A stretch of 64,000 bases of DNA from JBNAGF01 sp049801055 (GTDB lineage Bacteria > Pseudomonadota > Alphaproteobacteria > Rhodobacterales > Rhodobacteraceae): assembly GCF_049801055.1 (NCBI RefSeq), contig NZ_JBNAGF010000010.1, positions 1-64,000 on the forward strand, read 5' to 3'. The notes below the pieces were generated by a model. It did not search any database. It saw only the letters and a list, made by a program, of their open reading frames with translations, and was not told where the DNA came from. Position numbers and translations under genes: made by a program. Below are positions 10,508 through 19,277 of this stretch, in pieces (positions within the stretch are counted from its first letter, which is position 1; each line of letters starts with the position of its first letter).

Positions 10508-10510
10508 TCC

Positions 10511-11677
10511 ATGCCGCCTCGTTTGTCGCCTCTGGAAATCATGAGCAAACTGATCTCCTTTCCGACCGTGAGCCGGGATAGCAACCTGCCGCTGATCGAT
10601 TGGGTTGCGGAATATCTGGACGGGCACGGCATCGACAGCCACCGATGGCCCGATCCGGAGCAGCCGCATAAGGCGGCTCTCTTTGCGCATGTTGGACCAT
10701 GGGAGGAAGGGGCGGTCGTTCTGTCGGGGCATACTGACGTCGTGCCGGTGGATGGTCAGCCTTGGGACAGTGATCCCTTCACCGTGACCGAGCGGGACGG
10801 CAAGTATTTTGGCCGGGGCACCTGTGACATGAAGGGCTTTGACGCATTGGCGATCTGGGCCTTGGTGGAGGCGCATCATCAGGGCGTCAAACGACCCCTG
10901 CAACTGGCGCTCAGCTTCGATGAAGAGATCGGCTGCACCGGCGCCCCTCCGATGATCGAGGCGATGCAGCCCTTGTTGCCCAAAGGCTCGGCGGTGATTG
11001 TGGGCGAGCCTTCGATGATGAAGGCAGTGACTGGTCACAAGGGCGGTTTTGGCTATGACACCCATGTCGTCGGGTTCGAGGTGCACAGCTCGCTCATGCA
11101 CACCGGCGTCAATGCGATCATGGCCTCGGCGCCGTTGATCGACTGGGCCAACCAGCGCAACACCGAAAGCAAGGCGGCCGAGCCCACCGCGATGGCAGCG
11201 ATGTTCGATCCGCCCTGGACCACCTGTCATGTAGGACAGATCCACGGTGGCACGGCTCACAACATCACCGCGAAGGACTGCCATTTCGCAATGGATTTCC
11301 GAGTCGTGCCCGGCGAGGAACCGGCGCGCTGGAGGGATGCATATTTCGAGCAAGTCCGCGCTGTCGAGGCACAGATGCAGGCGGTTCATCCCGACACCCG
11401 GATCGAGCTGTCGCAGCGGTTCCGGGTGCCTGCCCTGCGCCCCGAGGAAGAAGGCGAGGCCGAAGCGCTTGTTCGCGCCATCACTGGCGACAACGGCTCA
11501 CATGTGGTGAGTTACGGAACCGAAGCGGGGCAGTTTCAGGAGGCTGGCTATTCCGCGGTGATTTGCGGCCCCGGCGACATTGCGCAGGCGCACCAGCCCA
11601 ATGAATTCATCACCGTGGCCCAGTTCAACGCCGGCCACGACTTCATGCGCCAGCTTTTGCGACGATTGGACAACTGA
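10511..11677 (+). CDS. M20 family deacetylase, acetylornithine deacetylase (ArgE)-like
   Basis: Zinc-dependent amide hydrolase resembling acetylornithine deacetylase. Of 388 residues, His74 and Asp76 in SGHTDVVPVDG, Asp106 in GRGTCDMKG and the DEEIGCTGA pair of acidic residues are the expected metal and catalytic positions. The gene begins three bases after the ATPase stop, so it is in the same transcript as the transporter ATPase. That context favours hydrolysis of an imported N-acyl amino acid over a role in arginine biosynthesis; specificity within ArgE/DapE relatives cannot be read from sequence alone. Confidence 0.85.
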   Translation: MPPRLSPLEIMSKLISFPTVSRDSNLPLIDWVAEYLDGHGIDSHRWPDPEQPHKAALFAHVGPWEEGAVVLSGHTDVVPVDGQPWDSDPFTVTERDGKYFGRGTCDMKGFDALAIWALVEAHHQGVKRPLQLALSFDEEIGCTGAPPMIEAMQPLLPKGSAVIVGEPSMMKAVTGHKGGFGYDTHVVGFEVHSSLMHTGVNAIMASAPLIDWANQRNTESKAAEPTAMAAMFDPPWTTCHVGQIHGGTAHNITAKDCHFAMDFRVVPGEEPARWRDAYFEQVRAVEAQMQAVHPDTRIELSQRFRVPALRPEEEGEAEALVRAITGDNGSHVVSYGTEAGQFQEAGYSAVICGPGDIAQAHQPNEFITVAQFNAGHDFMRQLLRRLDN

Positions 11678-11678
11678 A

Positions 11679-12056
11679 ATGGACCAAACCCGCAGCGACC
11701 GAATTCGCCAATACTTTCAGGCTCTCACGGATGGGGATACCGAAACCATCCTTTCGCTGTTTGCCCCCGATGGCGAGGTGCATTCGCCTTTTCTGGGCGT
11801 GATGCGTGCGGATGCCTTTTTTGCCAAACTCAGCGACGCGTCAGCCGGCAGCCACCTGACAGTTCTCGACGTGCTACATGGGGAGGAGACCGGAGCCGCG
11901 CGGTTCCAGTATGACTGGACACTCAAGGACGGCAATGTGATCGACTTTGAGGGGGTGGATCATTTCACGTTCGCTGCGGACGGTCGGTTTTCAGCCATGA
12001 GGATCTACTACGATACACATCCGCTGAGAGAAGCGGTCGGAGACAAATACGCCTGA
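11679..12056 (+). CDS. SnoaL-like / nuclear transport factor 2 fold protein
   Basis: Small 125-residue protein with the NTF2-like pattern: an N-terminal helix (RSDRIRQYFQALTDGDTETI), LFAPDGEVHSPFLG, and a C-terminal antiparallel strand region ending in FSAMRIYYDTHPLREA. Such cone-shaped folds can be isomerases, cyclases or simple ligand binders. The ATG at 11679 follows the ArgE-like stop by one base. Its position between two kinds of M20 hydrolase suggests an accessory function in the same pathway, but no activity can be assigned. Confidence 0.75.
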   Translation: MDQTRSDRIRQYFQALTDGDTETILSLFAPDGEVHSPFLGVMRADAFFAKLSDASAGSHLTVLDVLHGEETGAARFQYDWTLKDGNVIDFEGVDHFTFAADGRFSAMRIYYDTHPLREAVGDKYA

Positions 12057-12090
12057 TTTCCGGTGTCCGGGGCAAAGGGGAGGAACAGAC

Positions 12091-13257
12091 ATGCCGATCA
12101 AGAACCGATTTTCCGAACTGCACGAAGAGGTGACGGGCTGGCGCAGGCATCTGCACGCCCATCCCGAATTGCTCTATGATGTCGAGGAAACTGCCGCCTT
12201 TGTGGTCGAGCGCCTGAAAGAGATCGGTGTTGATGATATCACGACGGGGATTGGCAGGACCGGCGTTGTTGCCACCATCAAAGGCAAATCTGATGCTTCA
12301 GGTCGGGTCGTCGGACTAAGGGCCGACATGGATGCATTGCCGATCGAGGAGGCGACCGGACTGGACTATGCGTCGACAGTTCCGGGCAAGATGCATGCCT
12401 GCGGACATGACGGCCACACCTCGATACTGTTGGGCGCAGCGAAATACCTGTCCGAGACACGCAACTTCGATGGCACCGTAGTTCTGATCTTTCAGCCCGC
12501 CGAAGAGGGCGGGGCCGGCGGTCTTGCCATGTGCGAGGATGGTTTGATGGATCGCTGGGGTATTCAGGAGGTCTATGGTCTTCACAACATGCCCGGGCTG
12601 CCGGTTGGCCAGTTTGCAATCCGGCCAGGTGCACTTCTGGCATCTTCGGATGAATTCGAGATCATTGTGACCGGCAAGGGCGGCCATGCGGCCGCTCCGC
12701 ATCAGGCTGTGGATACAACGCTTGTTGCAGCGCAGATTCTGATTTCGTTGCAGACAATTGTTTCCCGCAACGTCGACCCCATCAAACGTGTGGTCCTGAC
12801 CGTCGGGACATTTGAAACCGACAGCGTTGCTTCGAACGTGATTGCCCACACAGCGCGTTTGCGGGGAACGGTCAGAACTCTGGATCCAGAATATCGCATT
12901 TTGGCCGAAGAACGGGTTCGCCGCGTTGCGACAGACACCGCTTCGGCATTTGGTGCGCAGGCAGAGGTGATATGGACAGCCGGTTATCCGGCCACGGTCA
13001 ACACCGAAGAAGAGACCCGACACGCGGCCGAAGCTGCGCGTGCGGTGTCCGGCGGTGTGGAGGACGCGACCGATCCGATCATGCCGTCCGAGGATTTCGC
13101 CTACATGCTGGAAGAACGGCCCGGTGCCTATATCTTTCTTGGGAACGGGGACACGGCCATGTGCCACCACCCGCAATATGTTTTCGACGACGAAGCCATT
13201 CCGGTTGGATGCAGCTGGTTCGCGGAACTGGTCGAACGGCGCATGCCAGCTGGCTGA
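12091..13257 (+). CDS. M20 amidohydrolase, hippurate hydrolase family, copy 1
   Basis: Zinc amidohydrolase of the HipO/AbgA-like M20D group, 388 residues. The five ligand or catalytic positions are visible: Cys104 and His106 in MHACGHDGH, Glu138/Glu139 in PAEEGG, His165 in GLHNMPG and the C-terminal CHHPQY histidine. The protein cleaves an acyl group from an amino acid or related amine. AAAGGGGAGGAA provides a good ribosome-binding site. It is followed by a paralogue of nearly equal length with the same residues at the same positions, indicating a tandem duplication. Confidence 0.88.
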   Translation: MPIKNRFSELHEEVTGWRRHLHAHPELLYDVEETAAFVVERLKEIGVDDITTGIGRTGVVATIKGKSDASGRVVGLRADMDALPIEEATGLDYASTVPGKMHACGHDGHTSILLGAAKYLSETRNFDGTVVLIFQPAEEGGAGGLAMCEDGLMDRWGIQEVYGLHNMPGLPVGQFAIRPGALLASSDEFEIIVTGKGGHAAAPHQAVDTTLVAAQILISLQTIVSRNVDPIKRVVLTVGTFETDSVASNVIAHTARLRGTVRTLDPEYRILAEERVRRVATDTASAFGAQAEVIWTAGYPATVNTEEETRHAAEAARAVSGGVEDATDPIMPSEDFAYMLEERPGAYIFLGNGDTAMCHHPQYVFDDEAIPVGCSWFAELVERRMPAG

Positions 13258-13352
13258 CCGGATAGTCAAATCCATTTACCGAGCTGCGCCTGCCGCGCTG
13301 TTCGGTTTCTGAACACGCTTCCCTTGGGGGAGGAAACCAAAGGAGAGTCACC

Positions 13353-14516
13353 ATGCCCGTAAAGAACCGCTTTGCAGAATTGCAGGGAGAGATCACCACT
13401 TGGCGCCGCGATATCCACGAAAACCCGGAAATCCTGTTTGAAACGCATCGAACCAGTGCGCTGGTTGCGGAAAAATTGCAAGAGTTTGGGTGCGACGAGG
13501 TGGTGACGGGAATTGGCCGTACTGGCGTCGTCGGGGTTATCAACGGCAAATCGAACAGTTCCGGAAAAGTAATTGGGCTGCGTGCTGACATGGATGCGCT
13601 GCCAATCCACGAAGCGACCGGGCTCGGGTATGCCTCCAAGACGCCGGGTGCCATGCATGCCTGTGGCCATGACGGGCATACGGCGATGCTGCTGGGGGCG
13701 GCGAAATACCTCTCAGAGACCCGCAATTTCGATGGCAAGGTCGTTGTGATCTTCCAGCCTGCCGAAGAAGGCGGCGGAGGGGGTAAGGAAATGTGCGACG
13801 ACGGAATGATGGAGCGCTGGGGCATTCAGGAAGTGTATGGCATGCATAACTGGCCGGGTCGCCCGGTCGGGTCGTTTGCCATTCGGCCTGGCGCGTTCTT
13901 TGCCGCCACCGATACGTTTGATATCGAGTTCGAAGGCAAGGGCGGGCACGCTGCGAAACCTCAGGACACCGTTGATACCACGGTGATGGCTGCACAGGCC
14001 GTACTGGCCCTGCAGACGATTGCCAGCCGAAACGCAGACCCGGTGGATCAGCTGGTCGTTTCGGTGACGTCTTTCGAAACCTCGTCGAATGCGTTCAACG
14101 TGATCCCGCAGAAAGTTCACCTGAAGGGCACTGTCCGCACCATGAGCCATGCAATGCGGGATTTGGCCGAAACCCGGATCAAGGAGGTCTGCACCGGCAT
14201 TGCCGCTACTTTTGGGGGCACGGTGAACGTCACCTATGACCGGGGATATCCCGTGATGGTCAATTCGGACGAGCAGACCGACTTTGCGGCAAAGGTGGCG
14301 CGCGATGTGTCAGGAGGATGTGATGATGCTCCGCTGGTTATGGGCGGAGAAGACTTTGCGTTCATGCTGGAGGAACGCCCCGGGGCCTACATTCTCGTCG
14401 GCAATGGCGATACAGCCATGGTCCACCATCCGGAATACAACTTCAACGACGAGGCGATTCCGGCCGGGTGTTCGTGGTGGGCCGAAATTGTTGAGCAACG
14501 GATGCCAGCCAGCTAA
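13353..14516 (+). CDS. M20 amidohydrolase, hippurate hydrolase family, copy 2
   Basis: Tandem paralogue of the preceding gene, 387 residues and clearly over half identical by eye, with the metal ligands at the same numbers (Cys104, His106, Glu138/139, GMHNWPG, VHHPEY). The two differ in the likely substrate-side positions, for example GLHNMPGLPVGQ versus GMHNWPGRPVGS and HAAAPHQAV versus HAAKPQDTV, so they may act on different acyl or amino acid groups. AAAGGAGAG precedes the ATG. The 95-base gap between the copies has no obvious terminator. Confidence 0.87.
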   Translation: MPVKNRFAELQGEITTWRRDIHENPEILFETHRTSALVAEKLQEFGCDEVVTGIGRTGVVGVINGKSNSSGKVIGLRADMDALPIHEATGLGYASKTPGAMHACGHDGHTAMLLGAAKYLSETRNFDGKVVVIFQPAEEGGGGGKEMCDDGMMERWGIQEVYGMHNWPGRPVGSFAIRPGAFFAATDTFDIEFEGKGGHAAKPQDTVDTTVMAAQAVLALQTIASRNADPVDQLVVSVTSFETSSNAFNVIPQKVHLKGTVRTMSHAMRDLAETRIKEVCTGIAATFGGTVNVTYDRGYPVMVNSDEQTDFAAKVARDVSGGCDDAPLVMGGEDFAFMLEERPGAYILVGNGDTAMVHHPEYNFNDEAIPAGCSWWAEIVEQRMPAS

Positions 14517-14574
14517 CCGGGGCCGATCCTGACGCGGGATGCTATAGCGTCTCGCGCTCCCGGGTCCAAAGCAC

Positions 14575-15627
14575 TCACCTCGAGAGCATTCCGGCCCAGA
14601 GCTTGTCGTAAACTATACCGATCCCGGCGGCCTCGGCCGACGAGCTGAAGCTGTTCAGTGCAGACTCACGGGCGTTCCGACCCATCTTCTCGTGCCGGTC
14701 CGAGTCGGTCAGAAGGATGTTGGCTGCGTCGGCGGCTTCGGCTGCCGCTTCAAGCGGCACCACGGTTCCGGTGTTTCCCTGTGCCGAAAAAGTGCGGTAG
14801 TAGCCTGCGTCACTGGCCACAAACGGAACGCCGCAGGCCATGCCTTCGAGCGGGGCCATGCCATAGCCTTCGTATCGGGGCAGTTGCATGACCAGCGATA
14901 GGCCTTGCAGAACTGAAGGAAGATCCTTGGCGGGAATCTCGCCGGGGAACAGGATGCGGTCAGACAGGTTGGCGGCTGCGATACGGTCCTTGAGTCCCTG
15001 CAGAAACCCCTGATGCTCGCGGGCGGCCCGGCCGATCACAAGCGCACGCGTGTCGGGCAGCCCCGGCAACAGGCACAGCATCGCCTCAACAAAGAGATCC
15101 GTCCCTTTTTCCGGCCTAATGCGCCCGATGGTGGCAATTCCTTGCGTTCCGCCATGGCCGAGCGCTGTCCAAGCCGTTTTCCGATCCGGGGCCGGAGTGA
15201 ACAGGTCTGTGTCCACGCCGTGTGGCACAACCGCCTGCACGTTAGGAACAAAATCAGCTGCGGCATCGGTGGTGGCAATCACGGCGTCCATCTTGGAGAT
15301 CAGCCAGCGCGGGAATGCGGAGTGCCGACGTTGAGCGGCAGAGGTAAAGACAATGCGGATCGGCAGGCGCTGGATGTCGCGCAACCAGATTGCCATCTGC
15401 ATCTCGGGATTGCGGCGCACGTGCCAGATTGCGAATGGCCTGTCTTGGGGCTTTTTGCGGGAGAGAAGCCGCGCCTCGCGCTTGTCGATAGGGGCAGGGC
15501 AGCCGGGTAGCGGGTGACCGACCAGTTTCAGGTCATAATGCTGTGCCTGCTGTCGCACGACGTTTGCCGCCGTTGCTGAAACGCCAGTGAAGTTCTTGTT
15601 GAAATTCGAAACGAAAAGCTCTGGCAT
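14575..15627 (-). CDS. Glycosyltransferase, GT4-type, probably for LPS core
   Basis: A 350-residue GT-B-fold glycosyltransferase. The C-terminal half has GRIRPEKGTDLF and the EGYGMAPLEGMACGVPFVAS donor-binding region with the E-x7-E motif typical of family 4. The ATG at 15627 shares one base with the stop of the upstream KDO transferase gene (TGATG), so the two are translationally coupled. This supports a role in adding a sugar to the KDO-lipid A core. Donor and acceptor are unknown. The gene is convergent with copy 2 of the amidohydrolase, separated by 58 bases in which no clear terminator was seen. Confidence 0.82.
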   Translation of the reverse strand: MPELFVSNFNKNFTGVSATAANVVRQQAQHYDLKLVGHPLPGCPAPIDKREARLLSRKKPQDRPFAIWHVRRNPEMQMAIWLRDIQRLPIRIVFTSAAQRRHSAFPRWLISKMDAVIATTDAAADFVPNVQAVVPHGVDTDLFTPAPDRKTAWTALGHGGTQGIATIGRIRPEKGTDLFVEAMLCLLPGLPDTRALVIGRAAREHQGFLQGLKDRIAAANLSDRILFPGEIPAKDLPSVLQGLSLVMQLPRYEGYGMAPLEGMACGVPFVASDAGYYRTFSAQGNTGTVVPLEAAAEAADAANILLTDSDRHEKMGRNARESALNSFSSSAEAAGIGIVYDKLWAGMLSR

Positions 15628-16925
15628 CACCCCAGATCCAGTCGCGTGCACAGTGTTTCGACGACGCCGTCCAGCGCCGATTGCTGAGCGGCGACACAGG
15701 CGCCGGCGGCTTTTCGGGCCTTGTCGAAAGTGTCTGCATTTTCCAGCCAGCGGGCCACGGCGGCGGCTAGCCCCGGTGCGTCCGTAACCTCAATGGCACC
15801 ACCGGTTGCGATTAGGGGTTTGAAGGTTTCGGCAAAGTTGAAATAACCGGGGCCGGTGATGACTGCCGCGCCACATTGGGCGGGTTCGAACGGGTTGTGT
15901 CCGCCGATTTCCTTCAGGGATCCGCCAAGAAACACCAAAGGGCAGAGGGCATACCATGTCCCGGTTTCGCCGAGTGTATCGGCCAGATAAACCTGCGTTT
16001 TCGAATTTGGGAGCTCTCTTCGGCTGCGCCTCGCGCAGGAAAGCCCAGCGTCGCTGACCAGTGTTTCAACCCTGTCGCCGCGCTCTGGGTGACGCGGGAT
16101 CAGCAGCAGACACAGATCCTTGTGCCGCGCCAACAGATCCTTGTGGGCAGAGAGCACCGTTTCTTCCTCTCCGTCATGCGTGGAGCTGGCGATCCAGATC
16201 GGACGTGAACCCAATGCTTCCCGGATTTGTTTTAGTGCGTCCTCATCCACCGGGAGGGGCGCAGACATGGCCTTTAGGTTAGTGCCCGGCTGTATTCGCT
16301 CGGGATCGGCTCCCATCGCGCGCAAATTTTCGGCGGTTTGCTGGTTTTGCGTCACAAACAGATCGAACTGGTCCAGAATGTAATGCGCTGTTCCGGGCCA
16401 TTTCCGCCAACCGTCGACGGATTTCTGCGACAGGCGGGCATTTAGCAACACCAGTTTTGCACCGGCGTTTCGGGCGCTGACGAGCATTTGCGGCCACAAC
16501 TCGCTTTCGACAAAGATCGCTGCATTGGGCTGCCAATGGCTCAGGAAACGATCAACCGGTCCCGCACTGTCCAATGGTGCAAACTGGTGCCGGGTCCGGG
16601 GTGGAAGGCGTTTGGCGATCAGTTCTGCCGACGTGGCCGTACCCGAAGTAATCAGGAACTGCGCATCGGAAAGTCGCTCACCGAGACGAGTAATGAGGGT
16701 CAGAACGGATAGGCTTTCGCCGACCGAGGCGGCATGAAACCAGATCAGTTTTCCGTCAGGGCGCGGTTGCGTGGCATGACCCAGACGTTCTCGTTGTCGC
16801 GCTTCGGGTACCCCAAACGAAGCCAGCTTGCGCGAAACCTTTCGCCAGGCAAAAGGTTCAATCACCGCAGTAGCGCCACGGTATATCTTGAACAGGGCTG
16901 TCGGCTTGCCGCCGGAGGCCGTCAT
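15627..16925 (-). CDS. waaA: 3-deoxy-D-manno-octulosonic acid (KDO) transferase
   Basis: Transfers KDO from CMP-KDO to lipid A precursor at the inner face of the cytoplasmic membrane. The 432-residue protein has an N-terminal hydrophobic stretch, the acceptor-side FHAASVGES with the catalytic Glu70, ESELWP, and the donor-side GGSLKEIGGHNPFEPA and CGAAVITGP segments. These are diagnostic for WaaA/KdtA. Its start directly abuts the moaA stop, and its end overlaps the downstream glycosyltransferase. Confidence 0.93.
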   Translation of the reverse strand: MTASGGKPTALFKIYRGATAVIEPFAWRKVSRKLASFGVPEARQRERLGHATQPRPDGKLIWFHAASVGESLSVLTLITRLGERLSDAQFLITSGTATSAELIAKRLPPRTRHQFAPLDSAGPVDRFLSHWQPNAAIFVESELWPQMLVSARNAGAKLVLLNARLSQKSVDGWRKWPGTAHYILDQFDLFVTQNQQTAENLRAMGADPERIQPGTNLKAMSAPLPVDEDALKQIREALGSRPIWIASSTHDGEEETVLSAHKDLLARHKDLCLLLIPRHPERGDRVETLVSDAGLSCARRSRRELPNSKTQVYLADTLGETGTWYALCPLVFLGGSLKEIGGHNPFEPAQCGAAVITGPGYFNFAETFKPLIATGGAIEVTDAPGLAAAVARWLENADTFDKARKAAGACVAAQQSALDGVVETLCTRLDLG

Positions 16926-17933
16926 CTAACCGCCTGTATGGCTCATGTGGCGCGACATTGTCCCGTCCGCGCGCTGGCGGGAATAGTCGAAATCATGGCC
17001 TTTGGGCTTAAGGTTGATGGCGGCGCGAATGGCTTCTTCCAGCGGTGCCTCTGTGTCTGGATGCTCGCGGAGGGCTGGGCGGAGGTCTGCCATGTCTTCC
17101 TGACCCAGGCACATGAACAATTCACCTGTGCAGGTCAAACGCACCCGATTGCAGCTTTCGCAGAAATTGTGTGACAGCGGGGTAATGAAGCCGATCTTCT
17201 GGTTGGTTTCTTCCAGCCGGACATAGCGCGCCGGTCCGCCGGTGCGCTCGGCAAGATCCGTAACGGTGTAGTGATCAGCATAGGTCGCGCGCACGTCCTT
17301 GAGTGACCAATACTGGTCAAGTCGGTTTTCATTGCCAATGTCGCCCATCGGCATGACTTCGATCCATGTCAGGTCCATGTCGCGTTCCGCGCACCATTCG
17401 GTAATACTGGGTAGTTCGTCCTCGTTGAAACCTTTCAGCGCGACGGCGTTGATCTTGACCCGCAGACCCGCTTTTTGAGCGGCATCGATCCCTTTGAGAA
17501 TCTGTGGCAGACGGCCCCAACGGGTTACGTCCGCGAATTTCTGTTCGTCGAGCGTGTCGAGCGAGACATTCACCCGCCGCACCCCGGCCGCATATAGGTC
17601 GTCAGCGAACCGTCCGAGCTGGGACCCGTTGGTGGTCAGGGTCAGCTCTTTCAGGGCTCCGCTGTCAAGATGGCGGCCCATTGACTGGAAAAAGGTCATG
17701 ATATCGCGCCGGACCAGCGGTTCGCCCCCGGTAATCCTCAGCTTTTGAACACCGAGTTTGACGAAGGTGGTGCACATGCGATCCAACTCCTCCAACGTCA
17801 GCAGTTCCTTCTTTGGAAGGAAGGTCATGTTCTCGGACATGCAGTACACACAGCGAAAATCGCAGCGGTCGGTGACGGATACCCGCAGATATGTGATTGC
17901 ACGGGCGAATGGATCGATCAGAGGTGCGGTCAT
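16926..17933 (-). CDS. moaA: GTP 3',8-cyclase, molybdenum cofactor biosynthesis protein A
   Basis: Radical-SAM enzyme that with MoaC converts GTP to cyclic pyranopterin monophosphate, the first step of molybdenum cofactor synthesis. The SAM cluster cysteines are Cys24, Cys28 and Cys31 (CDFRCVYC), the second cluster is in [18 protein letters not shown], and the chain ends in the Gly-Gly tail (SHTGG) needed for activity. 335 residues is normal. There is no moaC, moaB or moeA nearby; instead moaA leads directly into waaA with no gap. Confidence 0.95.
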   Translation of the reverse strand: MTAPLIDPFARAITYLRVSVTDRCDFRCVYCMSENMTFLPKKELLTLEELDRMCTTFVKLGVQKLRITGGEPLVRRDIMTFFQSMGRHLDSGALKELTLTTNGSQLGRFADDLYAAGVRRVNVSLDTLDEQKFADVTRWGRLPQILKGIDAAQKAGLRVKINAVALKGFNEDELPSITEWCAERDMDLTWIEVMPMGDIGNENRLDQYWSLKDVRATYADHYTVTDLAERTGGPARYVRLEETNQKIGFITPLSHNFCESCNRVRLTCTGELFMCLGQEDMADLRPALREHPDTEAPLEEAIRAAINLKPKGHDFDYSRQRADGTMSRHMSHTGG

Positions 17934-18117
17934 GCGCCATAGGTAAGGCGCGGTGGCTGGGCGGGCAAGGAGAATGTGCTAACCCGGATGCACCAGGCTC
18001 TGGTTTCGGCCCGTCATGGCGACGGTGTTTTTGGGCAAAGGATCATGGCGGTAGTAGAGTGGTCTGTGATCACAAAGGTGATTCAGTTCCAGTCAAAAAC
18101 ACTTTAGAGTCGCGGGT

Positions 18118-18579
18118 ATGAGGTATTTTCTGACGATTTTTCTGAGCTTTGCTCTGGTGGCTACGAGCGGGTGCGGTCGCATTCGCGATGGGTCCGGTCA
18201 ATGGTTTGGCAACACGGAACCGGAAACAGATGCCGCAGAATCTGCTAGTGGCACTGATGCTGGTTCGGCTGCCGAGGCCGAAGAGGGCCAAGAAGCAGAG
18301 GCTGCTACTGAGATTTCGGGTGCCGGCTGGGTCGGTGCGAAGGCAACAATAGCCAGCCTTGGTGATCCGGCGCGTCCGGGTCTGTGGCTGGAAACCCCAT
18401 TGGTGAGCCAAGAGCAGCCGGGGCGCGTTGTCGTGAAGGCCAGCGGAGTATCTGTCAACCTGACGCTGATCCCGTCACCCGGTGACGCCGAAGGCAGCGG
18501 GCGCTTATCGCTGCAGGCCATGCAGACGCTCGGCGCGCCGCTGACCGAACTTGTGCCTGTGGACGTCTACTCTGGCTGA
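18118..18579 (+). CDS. Small lipoprotein of unknown function
   Basis: A 153-residue protein with a lipoprotein signal, MRYFLTIFLSFALVATSGC, putting the lipidated Cys at 19. Next come a low-complexity Glu/Ala/Ser-rich linker (about 35-65) and a conserved-looking C-terminal part containing WLETPLVSQEQPGRVV. It should be anchored in the outer or inner membrane facing the periplasm. It is divergent from moaA and its last 13 bases overlap the end of the convergent AlkD-like gene. I do not recognise a functional domain. Confidence 0.75.
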   Translation: MRYFLTIFLSFALVATSGCGRIRDGSGQWFGNTEPETDAAESASGTDAGSAAEAEEGQEAEAATEISGAGWVGAKATIASLGDPARPGLWLETPLVSQEQPGRVVVKASGVSVNLTLIPSPGDAEGSGRLSLQAMQTLGAPLTELVPVDVYSG

Positions 18580-19277
18580 ACCGCTGGTTTCCCGGTTTCG
18601 GCGGCATTCAGATAGCGTGACGCTTCCTTGCGGGCAAAACTTTTCAGATCCGCCCCATGTGCCATCAAAAAGGCCCTTGCACGAGGCGCGTCATGTTTCG
18701 ACAGATCCCGCACCCACCATGCGATTGCCTTTTGAATGAACCAGTTACGGTCTGGCACATACCCCGCAGCCCAACCCAGAATTCGGTCGCGGCGGGCCAG
18801 ATCCTCGGGTTTCGGATGGTTCTGTTTGGTCCACGGTAAAGTAGCAACCAGCGCCGCACGGCGGGTCCACATGTGATCCGAAGTTGTCCAGACCTCGACC
18901 TGATTCAGCCTGTCCGGTTCCGCAGTCAGGCGTTTCTGTATCGCCATGCAGACATGGTCCGCAATTGCCCAACTGTCAAAGTCTGGCAGCCAGCTTTGCA
19001 GCAATTCCCAAACAGCATCATCCGGGCGGATCCGGGCCTGTGTCAGCAGCTTTGCCGCCGCGAGACGGGCTTCGAAGATATCTGTCTCCCACAACTCATC
19101 TGCAAGCTGAACGCGGTCCTCGACAGACAACGCGCGCCGCCAAGTCTTGGTCAAATCGTTGAGAACAGGGTTCGGAACGCCGAGATACTCCCTGTCGGCC
19201 TTGTGATAGGCGGCCATTCCAGTGGCGCGGCCATCTTCGACAAAGGAACGAATCTGATCGAGATAGGCGTCTTTCAT
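18567..19277 (-). CDS. DNA alkylation repair protein, AlkD-like HEAT-repeat family
   Basis: A 236-residue all-helical protein matching the AlkD-type DNA glycosylase family, which removes N3- and N7-alkylated purines without base flipping. Typical features are the early YHKADREYLGVPNP segment, the ADELWETDIFEARLAAAKLL helix, DSWAIADHVC and W-x-RR-A repeat turns, and NWFIQKAIAWWVRDLSKHD. The start overlaps the stop of the upstream flavin-binding protein by four bases (ATGA). Last gene of the glmU-glmS run. Confidence 0.83.
   Translation of the reverse strand: MKDAYLDQIRSFVEDGRATGMAAYHKADREYLGVPNPVLNDLTKTWRRALSVEDRVQLADELWETDIFEARLAAAKLLTQARIRPDDAVWELLQSWLPDFDSWAIADHVCMAIQKRLTAEPDRLNQVEVWTTSDHMWTRRAALVATLPWTKQNHPKPEDLARRDRILGWAAGYVPDRNWFIQKAIAWWVRDLSKHDAPRARAFLMAHGADLKSFARKEASRYLNAAETGKPAVQPE

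Noticed and set aside
10181..11389. Open frame on the minus strand opposite the ArgE-like gene
   Set aside because: No recognisable domain; antisense to a conserved M20 gene with catalytic residues in place.
14517..14574. Terminator between the second amidohydrolase and the convergent glycosyltransferase
   Set aside because: Only a weak GACGC/GCGTC repeat and no T-run on either strand.
15628..15651. Upstream in-frame start for the GT4 glycosyltransferase
   Set aside because: Lies inside waaA; the ATG at 15627 is coupled to the waaA stop and begins at the conserved fold.
18065..18074. TGTGATCACA palindrome as a CRP/FNR-type site
   Set aside because: The half-sites are fused without the six-base spacer of CRP sites, and a 10-base palindrome alone is weak evidence.
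18567..18579. Frameshift at the lipoprotein/AlkD-like junction
   Set aside because: The 13-base overlap is between two convergent genes, each with a natural stop; no disruption is needed to explain it.
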